From positions 1 through 60,835 of the forward strand of contig CATONX010000012.1 in NCBI GenBank assembly GCA_951801675.1: 60,835 nucleotides of DNA. The letters run 5' to 3'. Numbering within the stretch: the stretch's first letter is position 1; each line of letters opens with the position of its first letter. The DNA is from an uncultured Eubacteriales bacterium. Lineage in GTDB: Bacteria > Bacillota > Clostridia > Oscillospirales > Acutalibacteraceae. The notes under the pieces are model-generated. The model ran no database searches. It was not told the origin of the DNA and saw only the letters and a program-made list of their open reading frames with translations. This document shows, in pieces, positions 42,926 through 52,118 of the stretch. Position numbers and translations under genes: made by a program.

Positions 42926-43280
42926 AATGAGCCGTTCCTCCCAAACATTCCTTGCCTTTACTTTACCATACGGGGAAGCCCGTTACAATGTCTGGGAGCG
43001 GAAAAGTTTCTTCCTGCTTTTTGCGTACGTCTGACGAAAGGAAACGGTAAGCAAAAGTGGAAGAAATGCGAAAGGTATGGTATAATCATGTTCATAACCA
43101 TGCCCGCGGGAATGGGCGGCGGTGTCTGCGAAAAGGACGAAAGCGTCCGCCGGAAAAATAAAAAATAGGATTCTGCCGAGCGTGGGTACCTAGCATTAAA
43201 AGCATTGCGATACAAGAAACATGCCGCATGAACTCCATGCGATCATAGCAGGCGACTGCCAAAGGAAAGGGAAAAGAACC
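42926..43280. other. Intergenic region with a long leader for the SseB-like gene
   Basis: An extended -10, TGG-TATAAT (43078-43086), lies about 190 bases upstream of the ATG at 43281. The leader contains GGACG-AAA-GCGTCC near 43133-43147 within GC-rich surroundings. No known riboswitch class fits. There is no gene in the region. Confidence 0.4.
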
Positions 43281-44081
43281 ATGAAAGTATTCAACGAAAA
43301 CGAACCCATCCACAATGAAAAACTGCGTGGGACCATGCGTACCCTCAAACTGTCCGGCGGTGCGCTGGAGGAGCAGGTTTTCCTGGAAGCACTCAAGCAG
43401 GCGAAGCTGCTTGCCCCGGTGGAGATGGAACCGGTTTTAGCCAAAGGGCAGCAGACCGGCGGCGAAAGCGTTCCGGTAACGGATGATGTGCGCATCCGTT
43501 TTCTTTTGATCCATACCCCGGACAAGGTTGCCTTTTTCCCCGCTTTCACCGATGAGGAAGCTCTTAAAAAGGGAAGCTGGCCGGGCGGAAAAGTCCCCAA
43601 ATCCATGATCCTGACCTTAGAGGATTACTGCACCATGATCTTGTCCTCCGAAAAGGGAGCTGCCGGCATTGCCATCAATCCTTTCGAGGAGAACGTTCAG
43701 GTGCTTCGTCCCCAGCTTGCAAAGCTCAACGGGAAGGCGATGCCCTATATGGTCACGAAGGACACCAAGGTGCTGCTGGGAGAACCCAAGGAATACCCCA
43801 AGGAAATGGTGGAAGCGGTTAAGGAATACCTGAAAACCAAAAAAGGGGTGCAAAAGGCCTATTTGCAGCAGATGGTGAAGGATGGGGAAGAGAGCTATCT
43901 GATGATCGTGGATTTTGAGGAGATTGCGCGCAAGGACCTGTTTGAAGGCATTGCGGAGGTTGCCGCCCCTTATCTCAAGGAAAAAATTCTCGACCTGGTA
44001 CCCTATTCGGAGAATTTTGGCCGGGACGCGGCCCAGAAAGTGACTCCCTTCTATACGAAAAAGCGGTTTGGCCTTTTTTAA
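43281..44081 (+). CDS. SseB-like protein with C-terminal domain
   Basis: A 266-residue cytosolic protein. Residues 20-140 fit the SseB N-terminal fold (EEQVFLEALKQAKLLAPVEM, VAFFPAFTDEEALKKG, GAAGIAINPFEENVQVL). The C-terminal region (PKEMVEAVKEYLKTKKGVQKAY, YLMIVDFEE) fits the SseB C-terminal domain. SseB is linked to enhanced serine sensitivity in E. coli, but the role is unclear. The ATG at 43281 follows AAAGGGAAAAG. It ends at a strong terminator. Confidence 0.8.
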   Translation: MKVFNENEPIHNEKLRGTMRTLKLSGGALEEQVFLEALKQAKLLAPVEMEPVLAKGQQTGGESVPVTDDVRIRFLLIHTPDKVAFFPAFTDEEALKKGSWPGGKVPKSMILTLEDYCTMILSSEKGAAGIAINPFEENVQVLRPQLAKLNGKAMPYMVTKDTKVLLGEPKEYPKEMVEAVKEYLKTKKGVQKAYLQQMVKDGEESYLMIVDFEEIARKDLFEGIAEVAAPYLKEKILDLVPYSENFGRDAAQKVTPFYTKKRFGLF

Positions 44082-44111
44082 GCAGAAATAGATTTGTTCC
44101 AGACTAATAAA

Positions 44112-44153
44112 GCGCGGGACAGCGAAATGCTTTCGCTGTCCCGCGCGTTTTTT
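44112..44153 (+). terminator. Terminator after the SseB-like gene
   Basis: A perfect 16-bp stem (GCGCGGGACAGCGAAA and complement, 3-base loop) followed by TTTTTT. Confidence 0.92.
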
Positions 44154-44320
44154 GGTACAGTGAGCTTGGGCGGCCAAATACCGACAGAGGACAAGACTCT
44201 TTGCCCCGGAGAGCCCCTGGGTTTCAGAGAAAAAACATAAAGCGTCCCGAGATGCGCCCGCAAAGCGAAGCTTTCTCAGCAGGCAGGCAGCTTGCTGCAG
44301 CCCAAAATGTCCGCCCCCTG

Positions 44321-45049
44321 TTAAGAGGGCACCGGCAGCCCGGCGTCCCGGAAAATGGACCTTGCTTTTGCAACCTCGTCGGCCGTCGGCTCAGGCGTAT
44401 CCGTCAACGTGTAAGGCCGATGAAGCTGCTCCCACTTATACTCGCCCATCTTATGAAAGGGCAGCAGCTCGACCCGCTCGATGCAGGTATAGTCCTTGAG
44501 AAATGCCGCCATTGCCCGCAGCTTTTCTTCCTTGAGGGTGATACCCGGTACCAGCACATGGCGAACCCACACCGGCGCGCTTGCCGCCTCCCGGTAATCG
44601 AGCAGGGCGATGGCGCTGCGGTTATCCCGCCCGGTCAGACGCCTGCAGTCCCCGGGATCCATGGCTTTCAGGTCCAAAAGAACCAGGTCCGCCAGGTCCA
44701 CTGCTTCCTGACAGGCCGCAAGAGGGATGGAAGCCGCCGTGTCCAGCGCCGTGTGGATGCCCTCCTTTCGGCACAGGGAGAGAAGGGCGGCGCAGAAGTC
44801 CGCCTGCAAAAGCGGTTCCCCGCCCGACAGGGTGACTCCGCCGCTTAAAAAGCTGCGGTAACGCAGAATGTCGGCAAACACCTCGTCCACCGTGCGTACC
44901 TGGCCGTCCCTGACGCTCCAGGAATCCGGGTTGTGGCAGTATAGACATTGCAGCGGGCAGCCCTGCAAGAACAGCACATACCGGATGCCAGGCCCGTCCA
45001 GCGCGCCGAAAGTTTCCACCGAATGGATGCGGCCGGTAATCGAGGACAT
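44321..45049 (-). CDS. pflA: Pyruvate formate-lyase activating enzyme
   Basis: Radical SAM enzyme that installs the glycyl radical on PflB. The 242-residue protein has the CX3CX2C cluster motif in LFLQGCPLQCLYCHNPDSW near residues 28-46, the GGVTLSGGEP loop near 72 and the VRHVLVPGIT segment near 160. The ATG at 45049 follows AGGAGG by 8 bases. It lies 62 bases after pflB on the same strand, the standard order, so both depend on the pflB promoter. Confidence 0.96.
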   Translation of the reverse strand: MSSITGRIHSVETFGALDGPGIRYVLFLQGCPLQCLYCHNPDSWSVRDGQVRTVDEVFADILRYRSFLSGGVTLSGGEPLLQADFCAALLSLCRKEGIHTALDTAASIPLAACQEAVDLADLVLLDLKAMDPGDCRRLTGRDNRSAIALLDYREAASAPVWVRHVLVPGITLKEEKLRAMAAFLKDYTCIERVELLPFHKMGEYKWEQLHRPYTLTDTPEPTADEVAKARSIFRDAGLPVPS

Positions 45050-45111
45050 AGAGGACACCTCCTGTTAAGACAAGGCGGCGCGGATTCCTCCGCGCCAACC
45101 GCAGCGTTTGA

Positions 45112-47325
45112 TTAGAACCGGGTGTGGAAGGTGCGGTTAATTACGTCCATCTGCTGCTCTCTGGTGAGCTTGATGAAGTTGACCGCGTAGCCGGAAACCC
45201 GGATGGTCAGCTGGGGATATTTCTCCGGATGGTCCATGGCGTCTAAGAGCACATCCCGGTTTAAGACGTTGACGTTGATGTGATGGCCGCCCTCGGCAAA
45301 ATACCCATCCAGCAGAGAGGCCAGGTTTTTGACCTTGTCCTCCTCTTCCCGGCCCAGAGCCCCCGGTACAATGGAAAAGGTGTAGGAAATACCGTCCTCG
45401 CTGTAGTCGTAAGGCAGCTTCGCTACCGACATCATGGAGGCCACGCAGCCGTTCTCATCCCGCCCATGCATGGGATTGGCGCCCGGGGCGAAGGGCTCGC
45501 CCAGCTTGCGTCCGTCCGGCGTGGAACCAGTCTTCTTGCCGTACACCACGTTGGAGGTGATGGTCAGAACCGACTGGGTGGCGATGGCGCCCCGGTAGGT
45601 GCGCTGCTTGCGCAGCTTCTGCATGAAGGTCTTGACCACGTCCACCGCAATGTCGTCCACGCGCGGGTCGTTGTTGCCGAACTTGGGATAATCCCCTTCG
45701 ATCTCGAAATCCACCACCAGGTCCCGGTCATCCCGGATGGGGCGGACCTTCGCGTACTTGATGGCGGAAAGGCTGTCCGCCACCACCGACAGCCCCGCAA
45801 TGCCGCAGGCCTCGGTGCGCACAATTTCCTCGTCGTGCAGCGCCATCTGGATGCGCTCGTAGCAGTACTTGTCGTGCATGTAGTGGATGACGTTGAGGGT
45901 GTTCATATAAAGTTTGGAGAGCCAGTCGAGAATGGCGGAGAACTTCTTCATCACGTCGTCGTAGTCCAAATACTTGCCCCGCACCGCCAAAAGCTCAGGC
46001 CCCACCTGGTCCCCGGCTTTTTCGTCCCGTCCGCCGTTGATGGCGTAAAGCAGGGCCTTGGCCAAGTTCGCCCGGGCGCCGAAGAACTGCATCTGCTTGC
46101 CCACCCGCATGGCGGACACGCAGCAGGCGATGGCATAATCGTCGCCGAACTTGCGCCGCATCAGGCTGTCGCTCTCATACTGGATGGAGGAAGTCTCGAT
46201 GGAAAGGCGGGCGCAGAAATTCTTAAAGTTTTGCGGCAGGCGGCGGCTCCACAGCACCGTCATGTTGGGTTCCGGAGCAGGGCCCAGGTTTACCAAGGTG
46301 TGCAAAAAGCGGTAGGACATTTTCGTGACCATATGCCGTCCGTCGGTGGACATGCCGCCGATGGACTCGGTAACCCAAGTGGGGTCACCGGAAAAAAGCT
46401 CGTCGTAGCTGGGGGTGCGCAGGAAACGGACCATCCGAAGCTTCATGATAAAGTGGTCCACAAATTCCTGAATCTCTTCCTCGGTGTACCGGCCTTCCTG
46501 CAAATCCTTTTGTGCGTAAATGTCCAAGAAGGTGGACACCCGGCCTAAGGACATGGCCGCGCCGTTTTGCTCCTTTACCGCCGCCAGATACCCGAAATAG
46601 AGCCACTGAATGGCTTCCTTCGTGTCCCTGGCCGGGGCGGAAATGTCAAACCCATAAGACTGAGCCATGGCTTTGAGCGCATGCAGCGCCTTAATCTGGT
46701 CGGAGATTTCCTCCCTATGGCGGATGGAAGCCTCGTCCATGATTTCATAGCTATAGTCCTGCAAAGCCTTTTTCTTCTGCTCAATGAGCGCGTCCACGCC
46801 GTACAAAGCCACCCGGCGGTAGTCACCGATGATGCGGCCCCGGCCGTAGGCGTCGGGCAGGCCGGTGATGATACCGGTATGCCGGGCCCGCTTCATCTCG
46901 TCGGTATACACGTCGAACACGCCGTCGTTGTGGGTTTTGCGGTATTTGAAAACACGCTCCACCTCTGGGTCCATCTCCCGGTCGTAGTTTTTCAGCGACG
47001 TGCGTACCATCCGGATGCCGCCGAAGGGCATGATAGCCCGTTTGAGGGGCGCATCGGTCTGTAAGCCCACAATGGTTTCCAGATCTTTATCAATGTAGCC
47101 GGGCTGATAGGCGTCGATGTCCGAAATGGTGGACGCGTCGATATCAAGCACGCCGCCGGCTGCGGTTTCCTTCTTCATCAGGGACGCAACCTCGTCCCAC
47201 AGCTTTCTGGTACGCTCGGTGGGAGGGGTGAGGAACGAATCGTCCCCATCATAGGGAGTGTAGTTCTTGTTGATAAAATTGCGAACGTCGATGGTGTTGG
47301 TCCAAGTGCCGGTTTTAAAGCTCAT
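45112..47325 (-). CDS. pflB: Formate C-acetyltransferase (pyruvate formate-lyase)
   Basis: Splits pyruvate and CoA into acetyl-CoA and formate under anaerobic conditions. The 737-residue protein has the adjacent catalytic cysteines in [20 protein letters not shown] near residue 400 and the glycyl-radical loop [17 protein letters not shown] near 712, plus the family N-terminus. A GGAGGGAG site precedes the ATG. Expression is probably anaerobic and under the consensus promoter at 47355-47383. pflA follows. Confidence 0.98.
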   Translation of the reverse strand: MSFKTGTWTNTIDVRNFINKNYTPYDGDDSFLTPPTERTRKLWDEVASLMKKETAAGGVLDIDASTISDIDAYQPGYIDKDLETIVGLQTDAPLKRAIMPFGGIRMVRTSLKNYDREMDPEVERVFKYRKTHNDGVFDVYTDEMKRARHTGIITGLPDAYGRGRIIGDYRRVALYGVDALIEQKKKALQDYSYEIMDEASIRHREEISDQIKALHALKAMAQSYGFDISAPARDTKEAIQWLYFGYLAAVKEQNGAAMSLGRVSTFLDIYAQKDLQEGRYTEEEIQEFVDHFIMKLRMVRFLRTPSYDELFSGDPTWVTESIGGMSTDGRHMVTKMSYRFLHTLVNLGPAPEPNMTVLWSRRLPQNFKNFCARLSIETSSIQYESDSLMRRKFGDDYAIACCVSAMRVGKQMQFFGARANLAKALLYAINGGRDEKAGDQVGPELLAVRGKYLDYDDVMKKFSAILDWLSKLYMNTLNVIHYMHDKYCYERIQMALHDEEIVRTEACGIAGLSVVADSLSAIKYAKVRPIRDDRDLVVDFEIEGDYPKFGNNDPRVDDIAVDVVKTFMQKLRKQRTYRGAIATQSVLTITSNVVYGKKTGSTPDGRKLGEPFAPGANPMHGRDENGCVASMMSVAKLPYDYSEDGISYTFSIVPGALGREEEDKVKNLASLLDGYFAEGGHHINVNVLNRDVLLDAMDHPEKYPQLTIRVSGYAVNFIKLTREQQMDVINRTFHTRF

Positions 47326-47354
47326 AATGCGCTCCCTCCTTTGGTTTTGATTTA

Positions 47355-47383
47355 ATTATACTTAATTAGTATAGTTTTTGCAA
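47355..47383 (-). promoter_or_regulatory. Promoter of pflB with palindrome in the spacer
   Basis: TTGCAA, a 17-base spacer and TATAAT on the minus strand. The spacer holds the inverted repeat TATACT-TAATT-AGTATA (47357-47373), which is a candidate operator. Confidence 0.75.
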
Positions 47384-47482
47384 CTGGCAAATCGCAACAT
47401 TCCGCGTGCGTTTTTCACTGACATTGTGTATATCCTTTTTTCTTTCCCAGCTTCTTTGGAATTTATCCGTATATTACTACAG

Positions 47483-47515
47483 AAAAACAGGCATGCAGCC
47501 CGGCTGCATGCCTGC
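47483..47515 (-). terminator. Terminator of the amino-acid ABC operon
   Basis: A 13-bp stem (CAGGCATGCAGCC and complement) is followed on the minus strand by TTTTT, 5 bases after the ATPase gene stop. Confidence 0.8.
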
Positions 47516-47519
47516 ATCC

Positions 47520-48242
47520 TTATAAAACCTTGGAAAGAAAATCGCACAAACGGGGGTTTTGAGGATTTCCGAAAAACGCCTGCGGTTCGGACTCTTCCAG
47601 AATCAAGCCTTCGTCCATGAAGAGCACGCGGGTCGCCACTTCCCGTGCAAAGTTCATTTCGTGGGTGACCACCACCATGGTCATTCCTTCTTCCGCCAGC
47701 TCCTTCATAACCTGAAGCACCTCGCCTACCATCTCCGGGTCCAACGCGGAGGTGGGTTCGTCAAAGAGCATCACGTCCGGGTTCATAGCCAGGGAACGGA
47801 CGATGGCAATGCGCTGCTTCTGGCCGCCGGAAATCTGGCTGGGGTAGGAGTCCGCCTTTTCCGACAGGCCCACCCGCTTTAAAAGCCGCAGGGCGTTTTC
47901 TTTCGCCTGCTCCTCGCTTTGCAGCTTGAGCTTGACCGGGGCCAGCGTAATGTTCTGCAACACCGTCAGGTGAGGGAAGAGGTTAAAATGCTGAAACACC
48001 ATTCCCATCTTCTGGCGCATCTGATTGACATTGCACTTGGGATCGGTAATCAAGGTATCCTCAAACCAGATTTCGCCCGAGGTAGGCGTTTCCAGGAGAT
48101 TGAGGCACCGCAGAAAAGTGGATTTGCCGGAGCCGGAGGGCCCCACCACGACCACCTTTTCGCCCTTCTTGATTTCTTCGTTGATGCCGCAGAGCACCCG
48201 ATGGTCTCCAAAGGCTTTGTGCAGGTCTTTAACGACTATCAC
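47520..48242 (-). CDS. Polar amino-acid ABC transporter, ATP-binding subunit
   Basis: A 240-residue ATPase of the GlnQ type. Walker A is [20 protein letters not shown] near residue 33, the signature [19 protein letters not shown] near 138, and Walker [15 protein letters not shown]. It energises uptake of a polar amino acid. It overlaps the permease stop by 14 bases and is the last of three genes (binding protein, permease, ATPase). Confidence 0.94.
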   Translation of the reverse strand: MIVVKDLHKAFGDHRVLCGINEEIKKGEKVVVVGPSGSGKSTFLRCLNLLETPTSGEIWFEDTLITDPKCNVNQMRQKMGMVFQHFNLFPHLTVLQNITLAPVKLKLQSEEQAKENALRLLKRVGLSEKADSYPSQISGGQKQRIAIVRSLAMNPDVMLFDEPTSALDPEMVGEVLQVMKELAEEGMTMVVVTHEMNFAREVATRVLFMDEGLILEESEPQAFFGNPQNPRLCDFLSKVL

Positions 48243-48999
48243 TTGCCCTCAGCCTCCTTTCCATAACGCCCAGGCCCTTGGTCAGGATCTTAATGATGAT
48301 GAAGTAGATGATGGCCACGCCGATGAGGGGCATATATGCGGTATAGGTACGGCTGATGATGAAGTCGGCCGCCTTGGTCAGATCCATCAGCGCGATATAA
48401 CCGACCACAGCCGTTTCCTTAATGAGCACGATGAATTCGTTGCCCAAAGCCGGCAGCACGTTCTTGATCGCCTGCGGAACGATGATGTAGCGCATAGTCA
48501 TGAAGCTGGTCAGGCCCAGCGAACGGCCTGCTTCCGTCTGGCCCTTGTCAATGGACTGGATGCCGGCGCGGAAGATTTCCGCCACATATGCGCCGGAATT
48601 GAGACCGAAAGCGATGATGGCCACCACCATCTTGTCCATCCCGGACTTGCCGAAAATGATCTGGTACATAATCAGCAGCTGCACCACGAAGGGGGTGCCT
48701 CTGATGATGCTGACATAGGCGCTTGCCAGCCAGTTAGGAATCGCAAGCAGAAACCGCACGAATTTGTTGTGGTTTTTCAAGTTGTTGCTGGGCAAACGGA
48801 TGACCGCCACAATCAGGCCCACCAAAATACCGATGAGCGCGGCGAAAACCGATAAGATCAGCGTGTTTTTCAAGCCGTCCACAATCAGCATGTACCGGTT
48901 TCCGTCAAGAAACACAAATACAAACTGATCGTACAGCGACTGGAAAAAAGCGCCGATGGAATCAAAGATATTCATCGTGATGAGTGAAACGTCCGGCAT
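48229..48999 (-). CDS. Polar amino-acid ABC transporter, permease subunit
   Basis: A 256-residue HisM/GlnP-type permease with about five helices. It contains the ATPase-coupling EAA loop [25 protein letters not shown]-like segment near residues 165-190. The N-terminal [20 protein letters not shown] region is short and cytoplasmic or extracellular. The ATG follows GGAGG by 5 bases. Upstream, a stable hairpin separates it from the binding-protein gene. Confidence 0.93.
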   Translation of the reverse strand: MPDVSLITMNIFDSIGAFFQSLYDQFVFVFLDGNRYMLIVDGLKNTLILSVFAALIGILVGLIVAVIRLPSNNLKNHNKFVRFLLAIPNWLASAYVSIIRGTPFVVQLLIMYQIIFGKSGMDKMVVAIIAFGLNSGAYVAEIFRAGIQSIDKGQTEAGRSLGLTSFMTMRYIIVPQAIKNVLPALGNEFIVLIKETAVVGYIALMDLTKAADFIISRTYTAYMPLIGVAIIYFIIIKILTKGLGVMERRLRASDSR

Positions 49000-49024
49000 A
49001 GGAACCTCCCCCGTTCATAGAAAA

Positions 49025-49058
49025 GTGAGGATAGTGCGAATAGAGGCACTATCCTCAC
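49025..49058 (-). terminator. Partial terminator between binding protein and permease genes
   Basis: A 13-bp stem (GTGAGGATAGTGC and complement) followed by a U-rich tract within the operon. It probably lowers downstream transcript so that the binding protein is made in excess. Confidence 0.65.
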
Positions 49059-49078
49059 AAAAGCGTTCTTATTACCGA

Positions 49079-49861
49079 TTACTGCTCGATATACTGCTTG
49101 AGAATCTCGTCGTACTTGCCGTTTTCCTTAAGAGTCTTGAGGGCGGCGTTGATCTTGTTAAGGAGATCCGCGTCCTTCTTGGTCACGGCAATGGCGTAAG
49201 TCTCGGTTTCGCACTTGATGTCCTCGACGATCTTAATGTCATTGGCGTTTTCTTTCGCGAACACCTGCGCAGGATTCGAGTCGATGATGACCGCGTCCAC
49301 TCTGCCGTTTTTGAGCTCGATGACCGCGTCCAAGCCCTTCTTCATACGGGAAACTTCCGTGTCCTGCAGAGAGATGCCGAGAATATATTCCCAGTCGGGA
49401 TCGCCGGAAGCGACGAAGTCGCCAGTGGTGCCTTCCTGCACGGCAATCTTCTTGCCGTTTAAGTCTTCCGCCTTGGTGATGTTGCTGTCCTTGCGCACCA
49501 GGACCATCTGGTTGGCCTCATAATAGCCGTCGGAGAAGTTCACGCTCTTCTTGCGCTCGTCGTCCACCGTCATGGCGGCGATGATGCCCTGAATGTTGCC
49601 GCTTTCGATGGCGCCGATCAGGGATTTGAATTCCATGTTTTCAATCTGGATTTCCACACCCATCTGTTCGCCGATCGCCTTCATCAGCGCGATGTCAAAG
49701 CCGTCGGGCTTGCCGTCGTCGCCCATGTACTCAAAGGGCGGGAATTCCGCGTTGGTGCCGATCTTCAGAACGTTGGATTTGCCACTGTCACAAGCCGCAA
49801 GCATGGAAACCGACAGAACCAGAACCAGTGCCAGCGCCAGGACTCTCATGAATTTTTTCAT
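49079..49861 (-). CDS. Polar amino-acid ABC transporter, substrate-binding lipoprotein
   Basis: A 260-residue type 2 periplasmic-binding-fold lipoprotein. Signal peptide with lipobox SMLAAC (Cys24), then the family pattern FPPFEYMGDDGKPDGFDIALM near 45-65 and GKIAVQEGTTGDFVASG-like segment near 140 (KKIAVQEGTTGDF). It captures an amino acid outside the cell for the permease. The ATG at 49861 follows GGGAGGG. It is first in the operon, with a consensus promoter. Confidence 0.93.
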   Translation of the reverse strand: MKKFMRVLALALVLVLSVSMLAACDSGKSNVLKIGTNAEFPPFEYMGDDGKPDGFDIALMKAIGEQMGVEIQIENMEFKSLIGAIESGNIQGIIAAMTVDDERKKSVNFSDGYYEANQMVLVRKDSNITKAEDLNGKKIAVQEGTTGDFVASGDPDWEYILGISLQDTEVSRMKKGLDAVIELKNGRVDAVIIDSNPAQVFAKENANDIKIVEDIKCETETYAIAVTKKDADLLNKINAALKTLKENGKYDEILKQYIEQ

Positions 49862-49893
49862 TTCGATACCCTCCCGTATCAATTAATGTCAGC

Positions 49894-49922
49894 ATTATAC
49901 CATACCCCTTTGCCGAAATCAA
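49894..49922 (-). promoter_or_regulatory. Promoter of the amino-acid ABC operon
   Basis: TTGATT, a 17-base spacer and TGG-TATAAT (extended -10) on the minus strand. Confidence 0.75.
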
Positions 49923-49992
49923 GGGCGCAAGGCATACTTATGCAGAATATACACGAAATAGGCATAATCATGCACATTTCTGACAAGCCGCC

Positions 49993-50283
49993 TTAGCGGG
50001 GAGGGGATGTCCTCTTCTTGAGGACCAGGATCGTCTGCCCGTCCGAAAATCCGGGATGCCGCTCCTTGATGTAAGGACTTCGCAGCTCCTTGCGCACCAT
50101 ATCCCGCAGCGCGGTTCCCGAATGGTAGCCGTGCACCACGATGACTTCCTTTGCATCCCGGTCCAGGGAGGCCCGGGCCAGGAGATGCTGCAAGTAGGTT
50201 TTCGCGGCAAAAGCGCGCATTCCGTGGATATCCACTACAATGTCCAGACCTGCCCGGCGTTCCCGGTTCTGTCCGCCCGTCAT
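49993..50283 (-). CDS. Stand-alone Smr-domain protein
   Basis: A 96-residue protein that is a bare Smr domain: LDIVVDIHGMRAFAAKTYLQ near residues 12-31 and the nuclease-like loop VIVVHGYHSGTALRDMVR near 48-65. Smr domains cleave or nick nucleic acid in ribosome-collision and mismatch pathways. Here it lacks the MutS2 or other partner, so the substrate is unknown. It overlaps the upstream membrane gene by 4 bases (ATGA). Confidence 0.88.
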   Translation of the reverse strand: MTGGQNRERRAGLDIVVDIHGMRAFAAKTYLQHLLARASLDRDAKEVIVVHGYHSGTALRDMVRKELRSPYIKERHPGFSDGQTILVLKKRTSPPR

Positions 50284-50627
50284 TTGCCCACGTTTAAAAG
50301 CAGCACCCACGCAAGGATCAGCGTAAATCCGGTGCAGCAGACCAAAAGGGCGTTGCGCTGCTTTTTGCTTTTGATGGCCTGTACAGCGAAGCCCAGCAAA
50401 ACGCAGGTGATGACAAGACCGGTCACGTCGATGCCAATGCCCACAAGACTATGGTCCAGCGCAATGTGTTCGCCGAACCAGTAGAGAATGCCGGTGCCCA
50501 GCAAGTGGGAGAGGGGGACGAGAATCAGCGGCAGAATGGCGACGGAGTATTCCGGTTTGCGTGCGCGCAGGAAAATATAGCACATGGCGAGAATCACAAT
50601 GACAATCGCCCAACATTCGGTAATCAT
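50280..50627 (-). CDS. Small membrane protein of unknown function
   Basis: A 115-residue protein with four hydrophobic segments (MITECWAIVIVILAMCYIFL, SVAILPLILVPLSHLLGTGI, LVGIGIDVTGLVITCVLLGF and a C-terminal helix), probably four-pass. The ATG at 50627 follows GGGGAGG. It is coupled to the Smr gene and sits behind a promoter with a ~120-base leader. I do not recognise the family. Confidence 0.7.
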   Translation of the reverse strand: MITECWAIVIVILAMCYIFLRARKPEYSVAILPLILVPLSHLLGTGILYWFGEHIALDHSLVGIGIDVTGLVITCVLLGFAVQAIKSKKQRNALLVCCTGFTLILAWVLLLNVGK

Positions 50628-50900
50628 AACGCAAAGCCCTCCCCACAGGAAAAACACCGTTGCCGGACACGCACATTTCCTGCGGGCGGCAAAGGGCCTT
50701 CCGTAATCTGTTTGGTGCCAAAATCCGGTTTGTAAGGGCCGGAATGGATGTCATTATTATCCTTGATTTTGAAAGCCTTGTCAAGCAGGCGGGCTAAATT
50801 GCCCCTGCAAAAAAGCAGCCGTCGGGGGTTACCGGACGGGAACCGTTCCTTTTGCATGTCAGCCGGCTCGGAAGGCTATTACAAGGGCATATGAAAAGAG
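50628..50900. other. Gene-free stretch (leader and spacer)
   Basis: The right half is promoter and spacer and the left half is the leader of the membrane protein gene. No gene is visible, and only weak hairpins are present in the leader. Confidence 0.4.
50756..50784 (-). promoter_or_regulatory. Promoter of the membrane protein/Smr operon
   Basis: TTGACA, a 17-base spacer and GATAAT on the minus strand, giving a leader of about 120 bases. Confidence 0.6.
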
Positions 50901-50932
50901 AGAACCGGCCGCAAACCGCTGCGGCCGGTTCT
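50901..50932 (-). terminator. Terminator after the pseudopilin gene
   Basis: A 13-bp GC-rich stem (AGAACCGGCCGCA and complement) is followed on the minus strand by a U-rich tract. Confidence 0.8.
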
Positions 50933-50983
50933 GGGTATAAGGATTCGCGCGAAAAGAAATGTCGTCACCTGCAAACGCTTAAG

Positions 50984-51853
50984 TCAGCTACCGCTTTTGA
51001 TGCCGCTGCCGCTTTCCTCCAGCGCGTCCTGGAAAGAGCGGTAGGCGGTCATAAAGTCCTTCGAGCTGCTTGCCGATACCGTCTGAAAAGAACCAGGGAC
51101 AATGACGTTATAGTCCTTCCCTCCGCCCACAGTGGTGTCCTTCGTTTGCTTAACCGTTGCCCATCCGGCTTCGTACACGCCGGTTTTGGCGTTGTATTTC
51201 ATCATCAGAATCTGATTGCCGCTTTGGGCAGTGGTAATGTCGGCGCTGCTCCAATAAACCTGATAGGTTCCCTTGATTTCCTTCCCGGAACGCTCGATGT
51301 TGCATAAGGACCAGGTAGCGGTCATTCCGGCGCCGATGGAATGATTGGACAGCTCCGCCAGACAATTTCGTATCGGACCGGCATAGTTGCCGCCTTCGGG
51401 GGCGGTAGAATCAATCTGGCTGATGGACTGACGCGAACCCAGCAGCTCCACGATTTTGCTGCCAAGGCTGCCTTCCATATATCTTCCGATGGTGTCGGCA
51501 AAGTCGTAATGTACTTCCAAGCCCCCGTGCTGGGTGCAGTAGGCGGAAAAGCTGTGGGACACCGGGTCGTAAGACAGGCGTATTTCCCCGCTTGACCCCA
51601 CGCACACATACCCTTTTTCACGAATCGTCTCCGGGGTAAACCTTGCCATCACCGCGTCCACCGAGCCGTCCAGCTTCATGACTTCGTAAGAAGCCTCCCG
51701 CTGCAAGGCGGCACGGTTGGAAAGGCAGGTGGACTGCCGCGCATCCCCGATTATGGAGGAAACAACCGGAATGGCGATGGCCGCCACAATTGCCAAAACC
51801 GCTATGACAATGACCAGTTCCACCAGGGTAAAACCCCGCTGTTTTCGGCGCAT
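50984..51853 (-). CDS. Prepilin-type pseudopilin
   Basis: A 289-residue protein with a prepilin peptidase signal (RRKQRGFTLVELVIVIAVLA at residues 2-21) and a long N-terminal helix, then a large globular domain. It could be a minor pilin or pseudopilin of a type IV/type II-like system. No pilus ATPase, platform protein or prepilin peptidase is nearby. The ATG at 51853 is chosen over a GTG three codons upstream. Single-gene unit with its own promoter and terminator. Confidence 0.85.
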   Translation of the reverse strand: MRRKQRGFTLVELVIVIAVLAIVAAIAIPVVSSIIGDARQSTCLSNRAALQREASYEVMKLDGSVDAVMARFTPETIREKGYVCVGSSGEIRLSYDPVSHSFSAYCTQHGGLEVHYDFADTIGRYMEGSLGSKIVELLGSRQSISQIDSTAPEGGNYAGPIRNCLAELSNHSIGAGMTATWSLCNIERSGKEIKGTYQVYWSSADITTAQSGNQILMMKYNAKTGVYEAGWATVKQTKDTTVGGGKDYNVIVPGSFQTVSASSSKDFMTAYRSFQDALEESGSGIKSGS

Positions 51854-51879
51854 GGCTCCCACCCCTTTCCTTTGAGCTT

Positions 51880-51908
51880 ATCATACAACGTCTTTTGTTT
51901 CTTGTAAA
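51880..51908 (-). promoter_or_regulatory. Promoter of the pseudopilin gene
   Basis: TTTACA, a 17-base spacer and TATGAT on the minus strand. Confidence 0.65.
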
Positions 51909-52000
51909 GAAGCGAAAGAAAGGAACGCAGGATATTTATGGGATTTCTTCATGGAACTGCTCACTGAATCTGTATGTATGCTTGGATTGCGTTTTGATAC

Positions 52001-52032
52001 AAAAAGCCGCCGGGTTTTAATCGGCGGCTTTT
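52001..52032. terminator. Terminator after the collagen-like gene
   Basis: An 11-bp stem (AAAAGCCGCCG and complement) with A and T runs on the two sides. Confidence 0.85.
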
Positions 52033-52118
52033 GAGAGGAAATGAAAAGAGACAGAGACGGCAATCCGGGCGTTCGGACTGCACTGACGGTCATTTGGGGC
52101 CTTTTCATCAGAAAGGGC

